Positions 41,719 to 49,712 of a DNA stretch of 64,000 nt are shown in pieces (the first letter of the stretch is position 1; every line of letters begins with the position of its first letter). The DNA is from Oscillospiraceae bacterium (GTDB taxonomy: Bacteria; Bacillota; Clostridia; Oscillospirales; Oscillospiraceae): assembly GCA_017937195.1 (NCBI GenBank), contig JAGBEA010000045.1, positions 1 through 64,000 of the forward strand, written 5' to 3'. Position numbers and translations under genes: made by a program. The notes under the pieces are model-generated. The model ran no database searches. It had not been told where the DNA came from and worked only from the letters and a program-made list of their open reading frames with translations.

Positions 41719-42422
41719 GATCGGTGCAGAGCCTGCTGCAGCAGGGATTACGCAGCTACGGATTGGATGAGAGCCGCAGCGATGCGCTGATCCGCTTTGC
41801 CGAGCTGCTGCTGGAGGAGAACAAGGTGATGAATCTCACCGCTATCACCCAGCCCGCCGATGTGGCGCAGCTGCATCTGCTGGACTGCGCCGCCGTGCTG
41901 ACTATGGCAGAGCTGAAAGGTAAAACGGTGGTGGATGTGGGCACCGGTGCCGGTTTCCCCGGTATGCCGCTGCAGATTCTGGAGCCTACCGCCAAGTGCA
42001 CGCTGCTGGACAGCTTGGGCAAGCGCATCAGCTTTCTGCAGGAGGTCTGCGACGAGCTGCAGCTGCCCCACACCCGCTGCATTCACGCCCGCGCCGAGGA
42101 ATACGCCCGCGACCATCGGGAGAAGTTTGACTTTGCCGCCTCTCGCGCTGTGGCAGCACTGAATGTGCTGTGCGAGCTGGCACTGCCGATGGTAAAGGTG
42201 GGCGGCGCGTTTCTGGCTATGAAGTCGGTAGACAGCGACGAAGAACTGCGCACCGCCAAAAGTGCCATCGCCCAGCTGGGCGGCACTGTGGAGTCGGTGC
42301 AGGATTACACCATCCCCGGCACGGACATCGTCCACCGGCTGGTGACCATCCGCAAGGTGAAGCCTACTCCCTCCTCCTTCCCCCGCGCTTTCGCAAGAAT
42401 CAAGAAAAACCCCTTAATTTGA
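41715..42422 (+). CDS. rsmG: 16S rRNA (guanine527-N7)-methyltransferase RsmG
   Basis: The product is 235 aa. [17 protein letters not shown] near 73 is the SAM-binding motif, with NLTAIT near 40 and [10 protein letters not shown] near 138 typical of GidB/RsmG. It methylates G527 in the 530 loop of 16S rRNA; its loss gives low-level streptomycin resistance. The start is a GTG that overlaps the mscL stop (GTGA), with AAGGAG inside mscL as ribosome site. It is separated from mnmE, its usual neighbour. Confidence 0.95.
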   Translation: MRSVQSLLQQGLRSYGLDESRSDALIRFAELLLEENKVMNLTAITQPADVAQLHLLDCAAVLTMAELKGKTVVDVGTGAGFPGMPLQILEPTAKCTLLDSLGKRISFLQEVCDELQLPHTRCIHARAEEYARDHREKFDFAASRAVAALNVLCELALPMVKVGGAFLAMKSVDSDEELRTAKSAIAQLGGTVESVQDYTIPGTDIVHRLVTIRKVKPTPSSFPRAFARIKKNPLI

Positions 42423-42468
42423 CGAATTTTAGCAAATCTCCCATTCCTACTTGAAACGAGGTGTCATT

Positions 42469-43206
42469 ATGGGTAAAATCATCGCAGTAGTGTCCGGCAA
42501 AGGCGGAACGGGCAAAACCTCTTTCACCGCCAATGTGGGTCTGGCACTGGCAGAGCGCGGTATGCGCGTGCTGTGCATTGATTGTGATATCACCATGCGC
42601 AATCTGGATCTGGCGCTGGGCCTGAGCGATTGCTCCGTGATGGACTTTTGCGATGTGGTCACCGGACGCTGTCCGCTGGCAGACGCCGTTTCGGCACACC
42701 GCAAGTATCCCTCACTCCATATGCTCACCGCACCGCGCAGAGAGGATGCCCAGCAGGTAACGCCCCAGCAGCTGCAAAAGCTGGGCGGCGAGATCCGCGA
42801 AGTATATGACTTCTGTCTGATCGATGCTCCGGCAGGTCTGGGATTGGGGTTCCAGCTGGCAACCGCCTGCGCCGATAATGTGGTGGTAGTCACCACTACC
42901 GACAACTCCGCGCTGCGGGATGCCCAGCGCACCGTGATGGAGCTGAGCCGTTTCCGCAAGGGCTGCGTCCATCTGGCGGTGGGTCGCGTGCAGAAGAAGA
43001 TGCTGCGCCAGCTGCACACTACGATTGACGATGCCATCGACACGGCAGGTCTGCCGCTGATCGGCGTCATTCCCGAGGACGGCGAGGTTTCCACCGCCCT
43101 CAACCGCGGCATTCCGCTGCGTGATTTCAACTTCTACGCCGCCCGGGCGTATGAAAACATCGCCCGCCGCCTGTGCGGCGAAAAAGTACCGCTGATGAAA
43201 ATTTGA
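42469..43206 (+). CDS. orphan MinD-like ATPase lacking the C-terminal membrane helix
   Basis: The product is 245 aa. The deviant Walker A GKGGTGKT is at 10-17, CDITMRNLDLALG near 43 and IDAPAGLGLGF near 115, all typical of MinD. The protein ends RRLCGEKVPLMKI, which corresponds to the segment just before the membrane-targeting helix of MinD, so that helix is absent. MinC and MinE genes are missing. Clostridial minCDE-rodA-mgsA clusters are known, and mgsA follows here, so this looks like the survivor of a reduced min locus. The start is ATG 42469 after GAGGTG; TTG 42451 is possible. Confidence 0.8.
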   Translation: MGKIIAVVSGKGGTGKTSFTANVGLALAERGMRVLCIDCDITMRNLDLALGLSDCSVMDFCDVVTGRCPLADAVSAHRKYPSLHMLTAPRREDAQQVTPQQLQKLGGEIREVYDFCLIDAPAGLGLGFQLATACADNVVVVTTTDNSALRDAQRTVMELSRFRKGCVHLAVGRVQKKMLRQLHTTIDDAIDTAGLPLIGVIPEDGEVSTALNRGIPLRDFNFYAARAYENIARRLCGEKVPLMKI

Positions 43207-43246
43207 AGAGAGAGAGAAACTCTTTCGAGAAAGGAGCTATCCCCCT

Positions 43247-43663
43247 ATGAACATTGCGTTGGTCGCCCACGACAACAAGAAAGACCTGATGGTTCAGTTC
43301 TGCACAGCATACTGCGGCATTCTCGCCCAGCACACTCTGTGCGCCACCTCCACCACCGGTCAGATCATCAGTGATGCCACTGGTCTGTCCGTCCACCGTT
43401 TTTTGGCCTTTGCCCATGGCGGCGGCCAGCAGATCGCAGCGCGCATCGCTTATAACGAGATCGATATGGTGCTGTGCTTTGACGACCCCCACTCCAAGAC
43501 GCCCAACGAGGATGTAGCCTACATCTCCCGTCTGTGCGACCAGAACAACATTCCCTTTGCCGGCAATTTGGCCACCGCCGAGATGCTGGTGCTGGGTCTG
43601 GCCCGCGGCGATCTGGATTGGCGCGATATTATGTACCCCAAGAGCAACCCCTTCACCACTTGA
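43247..43663 (+). CDS. mgsA: methylglyoxal synthase
   Basis: The product is 138 aa. The enzyme converts dihydroxyacetone phosphate to methylglyoxal and phosphate, an overflow route when phosphate is short. Family features are ALVAHDNKK at the N-terminus, the catalytic aspartate region CFDDPHSKTPNEDV near 78-91 and FAGNLATAEML near 105. Length is a little under the usual 150 aa. The start is ATG 43247 with AAAGGAG. Its leader contains a GA-rich tract (43208-43219) and competing short hairpins around the ribosome site. The hisS T-box promoter overlaps its stop codon. Confidence 0.94.
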   Translation: MNIALVAHDNKKDLMVQFCTAYCGILAQHTLCATSTTGQIISDATGLSVHRFLAFAHGGGQQIAARIAYNEIDMVLCFDDPHSKTPNEDVAYISRLCDQNNIPFAGNLATAEMLVLGLARGDLDWRDIMYPKSNPFTT

Positions 43664-43688
43664 CTTTTGACAAAAAAGTATATACAAT
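43660..43688 (+). promoter_or_regulatory. promoter of hisS-aspS
   Basis: TTGACT (43660-43665) overlaps the mgsA stop codon; a 17-bp spacer precedes TACAAT (43683-43688). Transcription would start near 43695. Confidence 0.8.
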
Positions 43689-43696
43689 TCAAATGT

Positions 43697-43939
43697 TGTG
43701 AATAGCACCGTGTTGACACCGCAGGAGTAGCTGCGTACCACCGCTATCAGAGAGGCGCGCCATTTGGCTGTAAGCGCGCCGCGGCAGGCACAGCGAAGAC
43801 AGCGGCAGAGCGGAGATGGAAACATCTGCGGCTCGCTCCCCGCAACAGGAGCATAGAGGGCTCTTTTTAAGAGCTGAATTTGGGTGGTACCACGAAGCAC
43901 TGCGCTCTCGTCCCAACACAGGGGACGAGAGCGTTTTTT
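43697..43939 (+). ncRNA. T-box leader of hisS-aspS with Asp specifier
   Basis: This is a tRNA-sensing T-box riboswitch. The T-box itself is GGGTGGTACCACG (43882-43894). The terminator CGCTCTCGTCCC (43903-43914) pairs with GGGACGAGAGCG (43922-43933) before TTTTTT. At the base of stem I, CCGC pairs with GCGG; the internal loop has AGTA on the left and GAA followed by GAC (43798-43800) on the right, so the specifier reads GAC, aspartate. Uncharged tRNA-Asp should stabilise the antiterminator and turn on hisS-aspS. Confidence 0.9.
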
Positions 43940-43983
43940 CGTCCTTTCCTACGGAGAACCACCATAAAAGGAGCGATTTGACT

Positions 43984-45345
43984 ATGGCAAAAATGACCCC
44001 GCGCACCCTCTCGGGCTTTATGGAGCTGCTGCCTGCCCCGCAGCAGCAGATGGAGCGCATCATGGAGATCCTGCGCACCACCTACAGCCGCTACGGTTTC
44101 ACCCCGCTGGACACCCCCCTCATCGAAGCCAGCGAAGTGCTGCTGGCCAAGGGCGGCGGCGAAACAGAGAAGCAGATCTACCGCTTCACCAAGGGCGACG
44201 CCGACCTGAGCCTGCGCTTTGACCTGACGGTGCCGCTGGCCAAGTATGTGGCGCTGCACTACAATGACCTCAGCTTCCCCTTCCGCCGTTACCAGATCGG
44301 CAAGGTCTACCGCGGCGAGCGCGCACAGCGCGGCCGGTTCCGCGAGTTCTATCAGGCCGACATCGACATCATCGGCGACGGCAAGCTGGATATCACCAAC
44401 GAAGCGGAGATCCCCGCCATCATCTGCCAGACCTTCACCGCGCTGGGCCTCAAGCGTTTCCAGATCCGCGTGAATAACCGCAAGATCCTCAACGGCTTCT
44501 ATGCTATGCAGGCGCTGAGTGAGAAAAGCGGCGACATCATGCGCACCGTGGACAAGCTGGATAAGATCGGCGCCGAGAAGGTAAAGGCTCTGCTGTGCGG
44601 CGAGGAGATCGGCTTGACCGAAGCGCAGGCCGACGAGATTTTGAAGTTCATTGCCATCACCGGCAGCAACGCCGAGGTGCTCACCGCCCTGCAAGGCTAT
44701 GCCGGTCACAACGAGGTGTTCGACGAGGGTCTTGCCGAGCTGAACACCGTGGTGAAGTATCTGGCCGCCTTCGGTGTGCCGGAGGAGAACTTCGCTGTGG
44801 ATCTGACCATTGCCCGTGGTCTGGACTACTACACCGGCACCGTGTATGAGACCACGCTGCTGGATCATCCTGAGATCGGCTCCGTCTGCTCCGGCGGCCG
44901 CTACGACAATCTGGCCGAGTATTATACCGACCGCCAGCTGCCCGGCGTGGGCATCTCCATCGGTCTGACCCGTCTGTTCTATGTGCTGGGCGAGCAGGGT
45001 ATGCTGAACAGCGACCTGCCCACCGCGCCTGCCGATGTACTGATCCTGCCCATGACCGAGGATCTCACCGCCGCCATCGCGCTGGCCACAAAGCTGCGCG
45101 GCGAGGGCATCCGCACCCAGCTGTACACCGAGCAGAAAAAGTTCAAGGCTAAGATGAACTATGCCGATAAGCTGTCCATTCCCTATGTCATCTTCTTGGG
45201 CGAGGATGAGATCAGCGCCGGCGTGGTCGCCTGCAAGGATATGGTCAGCGGCGAGCAAACCAAGCTGAGCTTCGATGAAACTCTCGAGCGTATCCGCACA
45301 GGTCTGGCAGAAAAGAACAGCGGCCATGTGATTCTGGAGAAATAA
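43984..45345 (+). CDS. hisS: histidyl-tRNA synthetase
   Basis: The product is 453 aa. Class II motif 2 is FRRYQIGKVYRGERAQRGRFREF (about 100-122), with the histidine-binding motifs ARGLDYYTGTVYE (about 278) and SGGRYDNL (about 302), and a C-terminal anticodon-binding domain. The start is ATG 43984, after AAAAGGAG; the frame stays open upstream through the T-box but this is not coding. It is the first gene of the T-box-controlled hisS-aspS operon. Confidence 0.96.
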   Translation: MAKMTPRTLSGFMELLPAPQQQMERIMEILRTTYSRYGFTPLDTPLIEASEVLLAKGGGETEKQIYRFTKGDADLSLRFDLTVPLAKYVALHYNDLSFPFRRYQIGKVYRGERAQRGRFREFYQADIDIIGDGKLDITNEAEIPAIICQTFTALGLKRFQIRVNNRKILNGFYAMQALSEKSGDIMRTVDKLDKIGAEKVKALLCGEEIGLTEAQADEILKFIAITGSNAEVLTALQGYAGHNEVFDEGLAELNTVVKYLAAFGVPEENFAVDLTIARGLDYYTGTVYETTLLDHPEIGSVCSGGRYDNLAEYYTDRQLPGVGISIGLTRLFYVLGEQGMLNSDLPTAPADVLILPMTEDLTAAIALATKLRGEGIRTQLYTEQKKFKAKMNYADKLSIPYVIFLGEDEISAGVVACKDMVSGEQTKLSFDETLERIRTGLAEKNSGHVILEK

Positions 45346-45419
45346 TCGAGTCCGTTTTGTATAATCCAACCAAAACAATACAATTCGTAATCAAATTATC
45401 CTAAAAAGGAGACATTACT

Positions 45420-47195
45420 ATGATGCAATCCCGTACCCATACCTGCGGCGAGCTGCGTTTGGCAGATGCCGGCAAGCAGGTGAAAATCGTTGGCTGGATG
45501 GAAAACGTCCGCGAAGTGGGCAGCAATTTTGCTTTTGTGGTGCTGCGTGACTTCTATGGCACCACGCAGGTGGTCATCGAAAGCGAAGAGATGATGGCTG
45601 CCATCCACGGCCTGAACAAGGAGTCCACCATCTCTGTGGAGGGCGTTGTCCGTGAGCGCTCCAGCAAGAACCCCAAGCTGCCCACCGGCGAGATCGAGGT
45701 GGTCCCCACCGCCATCGAGGTGCTGGGTCGCTGCCGCCACAACAGCCTGCCCTTCGAGATCAACCGCTCCCGCGAGGCGGACGAAACGGCACGCCTGAAG
45801 TACCGCTACCTCGACCTGCGCAACCCCGCCGTGAAGAACAATATCATCCTGCGCTGCAATGTGGTGTCTGCGCTGCGTCAGGCCATGAGCGAGCACGGCT
45901 TTTTGGAGATCACCACCCCCATTCTGACCGCCTCCTCCCCTGAGGGCGCACGCGACTATCTGGTGCCTGCCCGCAAGCACCCCGGCAAGTTCTATGCGCT
46001 GCCTCAGGCCCCCCAGCAGTTCAAGCAGCTGCTGATGACCTCCGGCTTCGACCGCTATTTCCAGATCGCACCCTGCTTCCGCGATGAGGATGCCCGCGGC
46101 GACCGCAGCCCCGGCGAGTTCTATCAGCTGGATATGGAGATGGCCTTCGCCACCCAGGACGATGTGTTCGCCGTTCTGGAGGATGTGCTGCCCCCCATCT
46201 TCGCCAAGTACGGCACCTATAACATCGCCTCCTCCGCCCCCTTCCGCCGCATCTCCTTCAACGAGGCCATGGAGGTTTACGGCTCCGATAAGCCCGACCT
46301 GCGCATCGATCTGACGGTGCAGGACATCTCCGCCGAGGTGGATGGCTGCGGCTTCGAGCCTTTCGCCGGCCAGACCGTCAAGGCCATCGTAGTCAGCGAC
46401 TGCAAGCTGGCACGCAAGGCCATCGACAAGGTCTGCGCCGATGTGGAGATCCAGAGCGGCAACAAGGCCTACTGGTTCAAGGTGGATGAGCAGGGCGAGA
46501 TCGCCGGCGGCATTGCCAAGTTTATGGCGCCTCTCAAGGATGTGCTGACCGCCAAGCTGGGCCTGACCCCCGGCTGCTTCGTGGGTGTCACCGCCGGCAA
46601 GAAGCTGGCTGCCCAGAAGACCGCCGGCGTGCTGCGCAGCAAGCTGGGCGCCGCCTGCCCCGAGCATATGGATACCGACCGCTATGAATTCTGCTGGATC
46701 GTGGACTTCCCCATGTACGAGATCGGTGAGGAGTCCGGCGAGCTGGAATTCTGCCACAACCCCTTCTCTATGCCCAGCGGCGGTATGGAAACGCTGCTGA
46801 AGGCCGAGCGCGGCGAGATCGATCCCCTGGAAATCACCGCCGACCAGTACGATCTGGTGTGCAACGGCGTGGAACTGTCCAGCGGTGCTGTCCGTAACCA
46901 CGACCCCGACATTATGATCAAGGCCTTTGAGATGGTCCGTCTGGGCGAGGAGGATGTGAAGGCCAAGTTCCCCGCTATGTACAACGCCTTCACCTACGGC
47001 GCACCTCCCCACGCAGGTATTGCCCCCGGTGTGGACCGTATGGTCATGCTGCTGGCAGGCGAGGCCTCCATCCGCGAGATCATCCCCTTCCCCATGAACA
47101 AGAACGCGCAGGATGTGATGATGGACGCACCTTCTCAGGTAACGCAGGCGCAGCTGGACGAGCTGCACATCGCCATCGTGGGCGTGGAAGAATAA
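45420..47195 (+). CDS. aspS: aspartyl-tRNA synthetase
   Basis: The product is 591 aa, the long bacterial form. The OB-fold anticodon-binding domain (about 1-105) is followed by the class II core with FLEITTPILTASSPEGARDYLVP (split by an insertion), motif 2 CFRDEDARGDRSPGEFYQLD near 219, the bacterial GAD insertion (about 295-420) and motif 3 GIAPGVDRMVMLL near 533. It follows hisS after 74 bp and should share the Asp-reading T-box. The start is the first of two tandem ATG codons after AAAAGGAG. Confidence 0.96.
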   Translation: MMQSRTHTCGELRLADAGKQVKIVGWMENVREVGSNFAFVVLRDFYGTTQVVIESEEMMAAIHGLNKESTISVEGVVRERSSKNPKLPTGEIEVVPTAIEVLGRCRHNSLPFEINRSREADETARLKYRYLDLRNPAVKNNIILRCNVVSALRQAMSEHGFLEITTPILTASSPEGARDYLVPARKHPGKFYALPQAPQQFKQLLMTSGFDRYFQIAPCFRDEDARGDRSPGEFYQLDMEMAFATQDDVFAVLEDVLPPIFAKYGTYNIASSAPFRRISFNEAMEVYGSDKPDLRIDLTVQDISAEVDGCGFEPFAGQTVKAIVVSDCKLARKAIDKVCADVEIQSGNKAYWFKVDEQGEIAGGIAKFMAPLKDVLTAKLGLTPGCFVGVTAGKKLAAQKTAGVLRSKLGAACPEHMDTDRYEFCWIVDFPMYEIGEESGELEFCHNPFSMPSGGMETLLKAERGEIDPLEITADQYDLVCNGVELSSGAVRNHDPDIMIKAFEMVRLGEEDVKAKFPAMYNAFTYGAPPHAGIAPGVDRMVMLLAGEASIREIIPFPMNKNAQDVMMDAPSQVTQAQLDELHIAIVGVEE

Positions 47196-47212
47196 TTTTC
47201 CCGTTTTTCCCA

Positions 47213-47250
47213 AAGCGGCGGACGAAAATCTCGTCCGCCGCTTGTGTTTT
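47213..47250 (+). terminator. terminator after aspS
   Basis: AAGCGGCGGACGA (47213-47225) pairs with TCGTCCGCCGCTT (47231-47243), followed by GTGTTTTT. Confidence 0.9.
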
Positions 47251-47293
47251 TCCGCCATTTATGGCACACTATGGAAAAAGGAGTTGATATCCG

Positions 47294-48442
47294 ATGGAAA
47301 CTGTGAAGCTCTACTACGAAAACGCTTACACCGCCGAATTTGACGCGCAGGTGCTCTCCTGCAGCGAGGGCAAAGGCGGCTATCTCGTGGTGCTCGACCG
47401 CACCGCCTTCTATCCCGAGGGCGGCGGGCAGCCTGCCGACCACGGCACGCTGGGCGCGGCGAATGTCACCGATGTCCACGAAAAAGACGGCGTCATCATC
47501 CACACCTGCAGCCAACCGCTGGCAGTGGGCGACAGCGTCCACGGCCAAATCGACTGGCAGCGCCGGTTCGACCATATGCAGCAGCACTCCGGCGAGCATA
47601 TCGTCAGCGGTATGCTGTGCAGCACCTACTCTTGCGACAATGTGGGTTTCCATCTGGGCGCGGAAACGGTCATCATCGACTATAATGCCGAGCTGACGTG
47701 GGAGCAGGTACTGGCGGTGGAAACCCGCGCCAATCAGTATCTGTGGGAGAACCATCCCTTTGTGGTCACCTATCCCTCGGCAGAGGAGCTGGCGGCGCTG
47801 GACTACCGCAGCAAGAAGGAGCTGACCGGTAGTGTGCGCATCACCGCCTTCCCCGGTGCCGATATGTGCGCCTGCTGCGGCACCCATGTGGCACGCAGCG
47901 GCGAGGTGGGTCTGGTGAAATTCTTGTCCTGCCAGAAGCTGCGCGGCGGCGTGCGGCTGGAGCTGCTGTGCGGTGCGCGCGCCATGCGCCATCTCAGCCG
48001 CTGCTGGGAGCAGAACCGCACCGTATCCCAAGCCCTCTCCGTGAAAGAATATGCCACCTCTGATGCGGTGCAGCGGCTGCAAAACGAGCTGCAAAACACG
48101 AAAATGCGTGCCGCGGCGCTGGAGGAGGAGTCCTTCCGCCGCACCGCGCAGGAATATGCCGGCAAAGGTGATGCGGTACTGGTAGTTCCTCCGCTGCAGG
48201 GCGACGGTGTGCGGCGGCTGTGCGACGCGGTCAGCCATACCTGCATCGGGCGCTGTGCCGTGTTCGCCGGTGAGGGTGAGCGATATCAGTATGCCATCAT
48301 CCACAGCGGGCAGGACATCCGCGACCTTGTCAAGGTGATGAACACCGCCCTCAACGGACGCGGCGGCGGACGAGACGGTTTTGCCCAAGGCAGTGTACAA
48401 GCTAACGAAACACAAATTCGAGCATTTTTTGAAGATCTGTAA
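47294..48442 (+). CDS. alaX: AlaX-type alanyl-tRNA editing hydrolase (long form with DHHA1)
   Basis: The product is 382 aa. The editing domain shows FYPEGGGQPADHG (about 36), the zinc motif HxxxH in QHSGEHIV (about 97) and CACCGTHV (about 192), matching the editing half of AlaRS. The C-terminal third is a coiled linker plus a DHHA1 domain ending GGGRDGFAQG. It removes serine (or glycine) mischarged to tRNA-Ala in trans. The start is ATG 47294 with AAAGGAG. It lies just after the aspS terminator and upstream of a DUF1292 gene. Confidence 0.92.
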   Translation: METVKLYYENAYTAEFDAQVLSCSEGKGGYLVVLDRTAFYPEGGGQPADHGTLGAANVTDVHEKDGVIIHTCSQPLAVGDSVHGQIDWQRRFDHMQQHSGEHIVSGMLCSTYSCDNVGFHLGAETVIIDYNAELTWEQVLAVETRANQYLWENHPFVVTYPSAEELAALDYRSKKELTGSVRITAFPGADMCACCGTHVARSGEVGLVKFLSCQKLRGGVRLELLCGARAMRHLSRCWEQNRTVSQALSVKEYATSDAVQRLQNELQNTKMRAAALEEESFRRTAQEYAGKGDAVLVVPPLQGDGVRRLCDAVSHTCIGRCAVFAGEGERYQYAIIHSGQDIRDLVKVMNTALNGRGGGRDGFAQGSVQANETQIRAFFEDL

Positions 48443-48455
48443 GGAGGACGACACA

Positions 48456-48743
48456 ATGAGCGATCTGGAACTGGAAGTCACCACCGACGAGGAGGAGACC
48501 GCACCCGTCATTATGCTGATAGACGATGACGGCAAGGAAGAGGCCCATCAGGTACTGGCATGGCAGGAGTATGACGGCCGCGAGTTTGCGGTGCTGTGCC
48601 CCGTGGATATCGAGGAGGGCGCAGAGGTGGGGCTGGTCATTATGGAGAGCGTCAATGACGAGTCGCTGGAGTTCGTGGCAGATGAAGCTGTCACGCAGGC
48701 GGTGTTTGACGCCTTTATGGCCACCTTCGGCGAAGAAGAATAA
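48456..48743 (+). CDS. DUF1292 family protein
   Basis: The product is a very acidic 95-aa protein with the DUF1292 pattern: an acidic head, the VIMLIDDDGKE motif near 18 and YDGREFAVLCPV near 38. The family is widespread in Firmicutes near alaS/mrr-type genes and has no known function. The start is ATG 48456, nine bases after AAGGAGGA. It lies 13 bp after alaX and shares its transcript, ending at the terminator at 48752. Confidence 0.88.
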   Translation: MSDLELEVTTDEEETAPVIMLIDDDGKEEAHQVLAWQEYDGREFAVLCPVDIEEGAEVGLVIMESVNDESLEFVADEAVTQAVFDAFMATFGEEE

Positions 48744-48751
48744 GCAAGACG

Positions 48752-48783
48752 GCCGCGGTGCAGGTGCTCCGCGGCTGTTTTTT
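48752..48783 (+). terminator. terminator after the DUF1292 gene
   Basis: GCCGCGG (48752-48758) pairs with CCGCGGC (48769-48775), with a 10-nt loop and a TGTTTTTT tail. Confidence 0.82.
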
Positions 48784-48859
48784 CTGTCAACTTTTGGTAG
48801 CAATTTTTCTGCCTATATGGTATACTGTGTTCACACCAACTACGAAAGGCTGTGGCGAT

Positions 48860-49420
48860 ATGAAACTTTTCTTTAACGGGCTCGGCGGCGCTTTGAGGGG
48901 CGGGCTTCTGGGCTTTGGCGGCTTTTTTGTCCTCGGTCTGCTCGCCTCCCTCACCAGCGCCCACCCCATCACCAATCTGTTCGGGAAGCTGGGTGTTCTG
49001 GTTCTGCTGGGCGGCATTGTGCTGGGCTTTATCAGCGGGGTGAAAGAGGGCAAAGCGGCTGCAGTGAAATCAGCGGCAGCGCGCAGCCGCGCAGAGCAGG
49101 TACGCAAAACACTGGAAAGCGCCGTCGCCACGCTCCGCCGCGGCTATGATTCCCGTTCTGTGGAGAGCATGCGCGCCTACGAAGAAGCCTGCAGCAATCT
49201 GATTTATTTCTGCGGTGAGCGCGCCTGCGACCCCACGCTGCGCACCCTTGTCGATCCCTTCCGTAAGGCCTGCTACGAACGCACCTATACCGTGCTGGTC
49301 TACCGCGGCGGCCGCTATGAGCCTCTCATCGGCACAGAGCTGGCCGAGGAGATCCAAAAGAAGATGAGGCAAGCCGCAAAGGAACAGCAGGCCGCCTATG
49401 ACCGGCGACATACCTATTAA
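48860..49420 (+). CDS. uncharacterised membrane-associated protein
   Basis: The product is 186 aa. The first 60 residues contain two glycine-rich hydrophobic segments (about 12-30 and 39-58, with GGxxxG spacing); the rest is soluble, basic and largely helical. I do not recognise a family. The start is ATG 48860, with AAAGG at a long spacing; upstream in-frame ATG codons run through the preceding terminator and are rejected. A TATACT -10 box lies near 48821. The gene is followed 40 bp later by a small cysteine-rich protein gene and may be co-transcribed with it. Confidence 0.7.
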   Translation: MKLFFNGLGGALRGGLLGFGGFFVLGLLASLTSAHPITNLFGKLGVLVLLGGIVLGFISGVKEGKAAAVKSAAARSRAEQVRKTLESAVATLRRGYDSRSVESMRAYEEACSNLIYFCGERACDPTLRTLVDPFRKACYERTYTVLVYRGGRYEPLIGTELAEEIQKKMRQAAKEQQAAYDRRHTY

Positions 49421-49460
49421 CCGAAACAACATATAACAGCAAGCAAGGGAGGAAGAAAAA

Positions 49461-49601
49461 ATGGATTACTACTGCAAGTGCAAAAACTGCCAATACTGCG
49501 ACCCCAGCGAGCGCAGCGGCTACAAATGGTACTGCGAATGGTACCGCTCCTACGAAGACCCCGATGAGGTCAGGGAGTGCAAGAATTATAAAGAGCGCTG
49601 A
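49461..49601 (+). CDS. 46-aa cysteine-rich small protein
   Basis: The product is 46 aa with six cysteines, several in CKCKNCQYC near the N-terminus, plus WYCEWY in the middle and ECKNY near the end. This spacing suggests a small zinc- or iron-binding knuckle. It is rich in Tyr, Trp, Asp and Glu and has no signal peptide. Coding is well supported: GGGAGG lies nine bases before the ATG and a dedicated terminator follows eight bases after the stop. I do not recognise a named family. Confidence 0.8.
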   Translation: MDYYCKCKNCQYCDPSERSGYKWYCEWYRSYEDPDEVRECKNYKER

Positions 49602-49609
49602 AAACCTTT

Positions 49610-49647
49610 CCCCGAAAAGTGTGGCAAACCCACTTTTCGGGGGTTTT
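49610..49647 (+). terminator. terminator after the cysteine-rich gene
   Basis: CCCCGAAAAGTG (49610-49621) pairs with CACTTTTCGGGG (49631-49642), followed by GTTTT. Confidence 0.9.
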
Positions 49648-49712
49648 CTTTCCCATTTTACTGTGCTATAATTATTAAGTTCGTGTAATCTTGCTGAAAG
49701 GAATCCTCTCCC

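Noticed and set aside
43816..43983. N-terminal extension of hisS
   Set aside because: The open frame passes through the T-box and terminator; a good ribosome site and family-typical N-terminus start at 43984.
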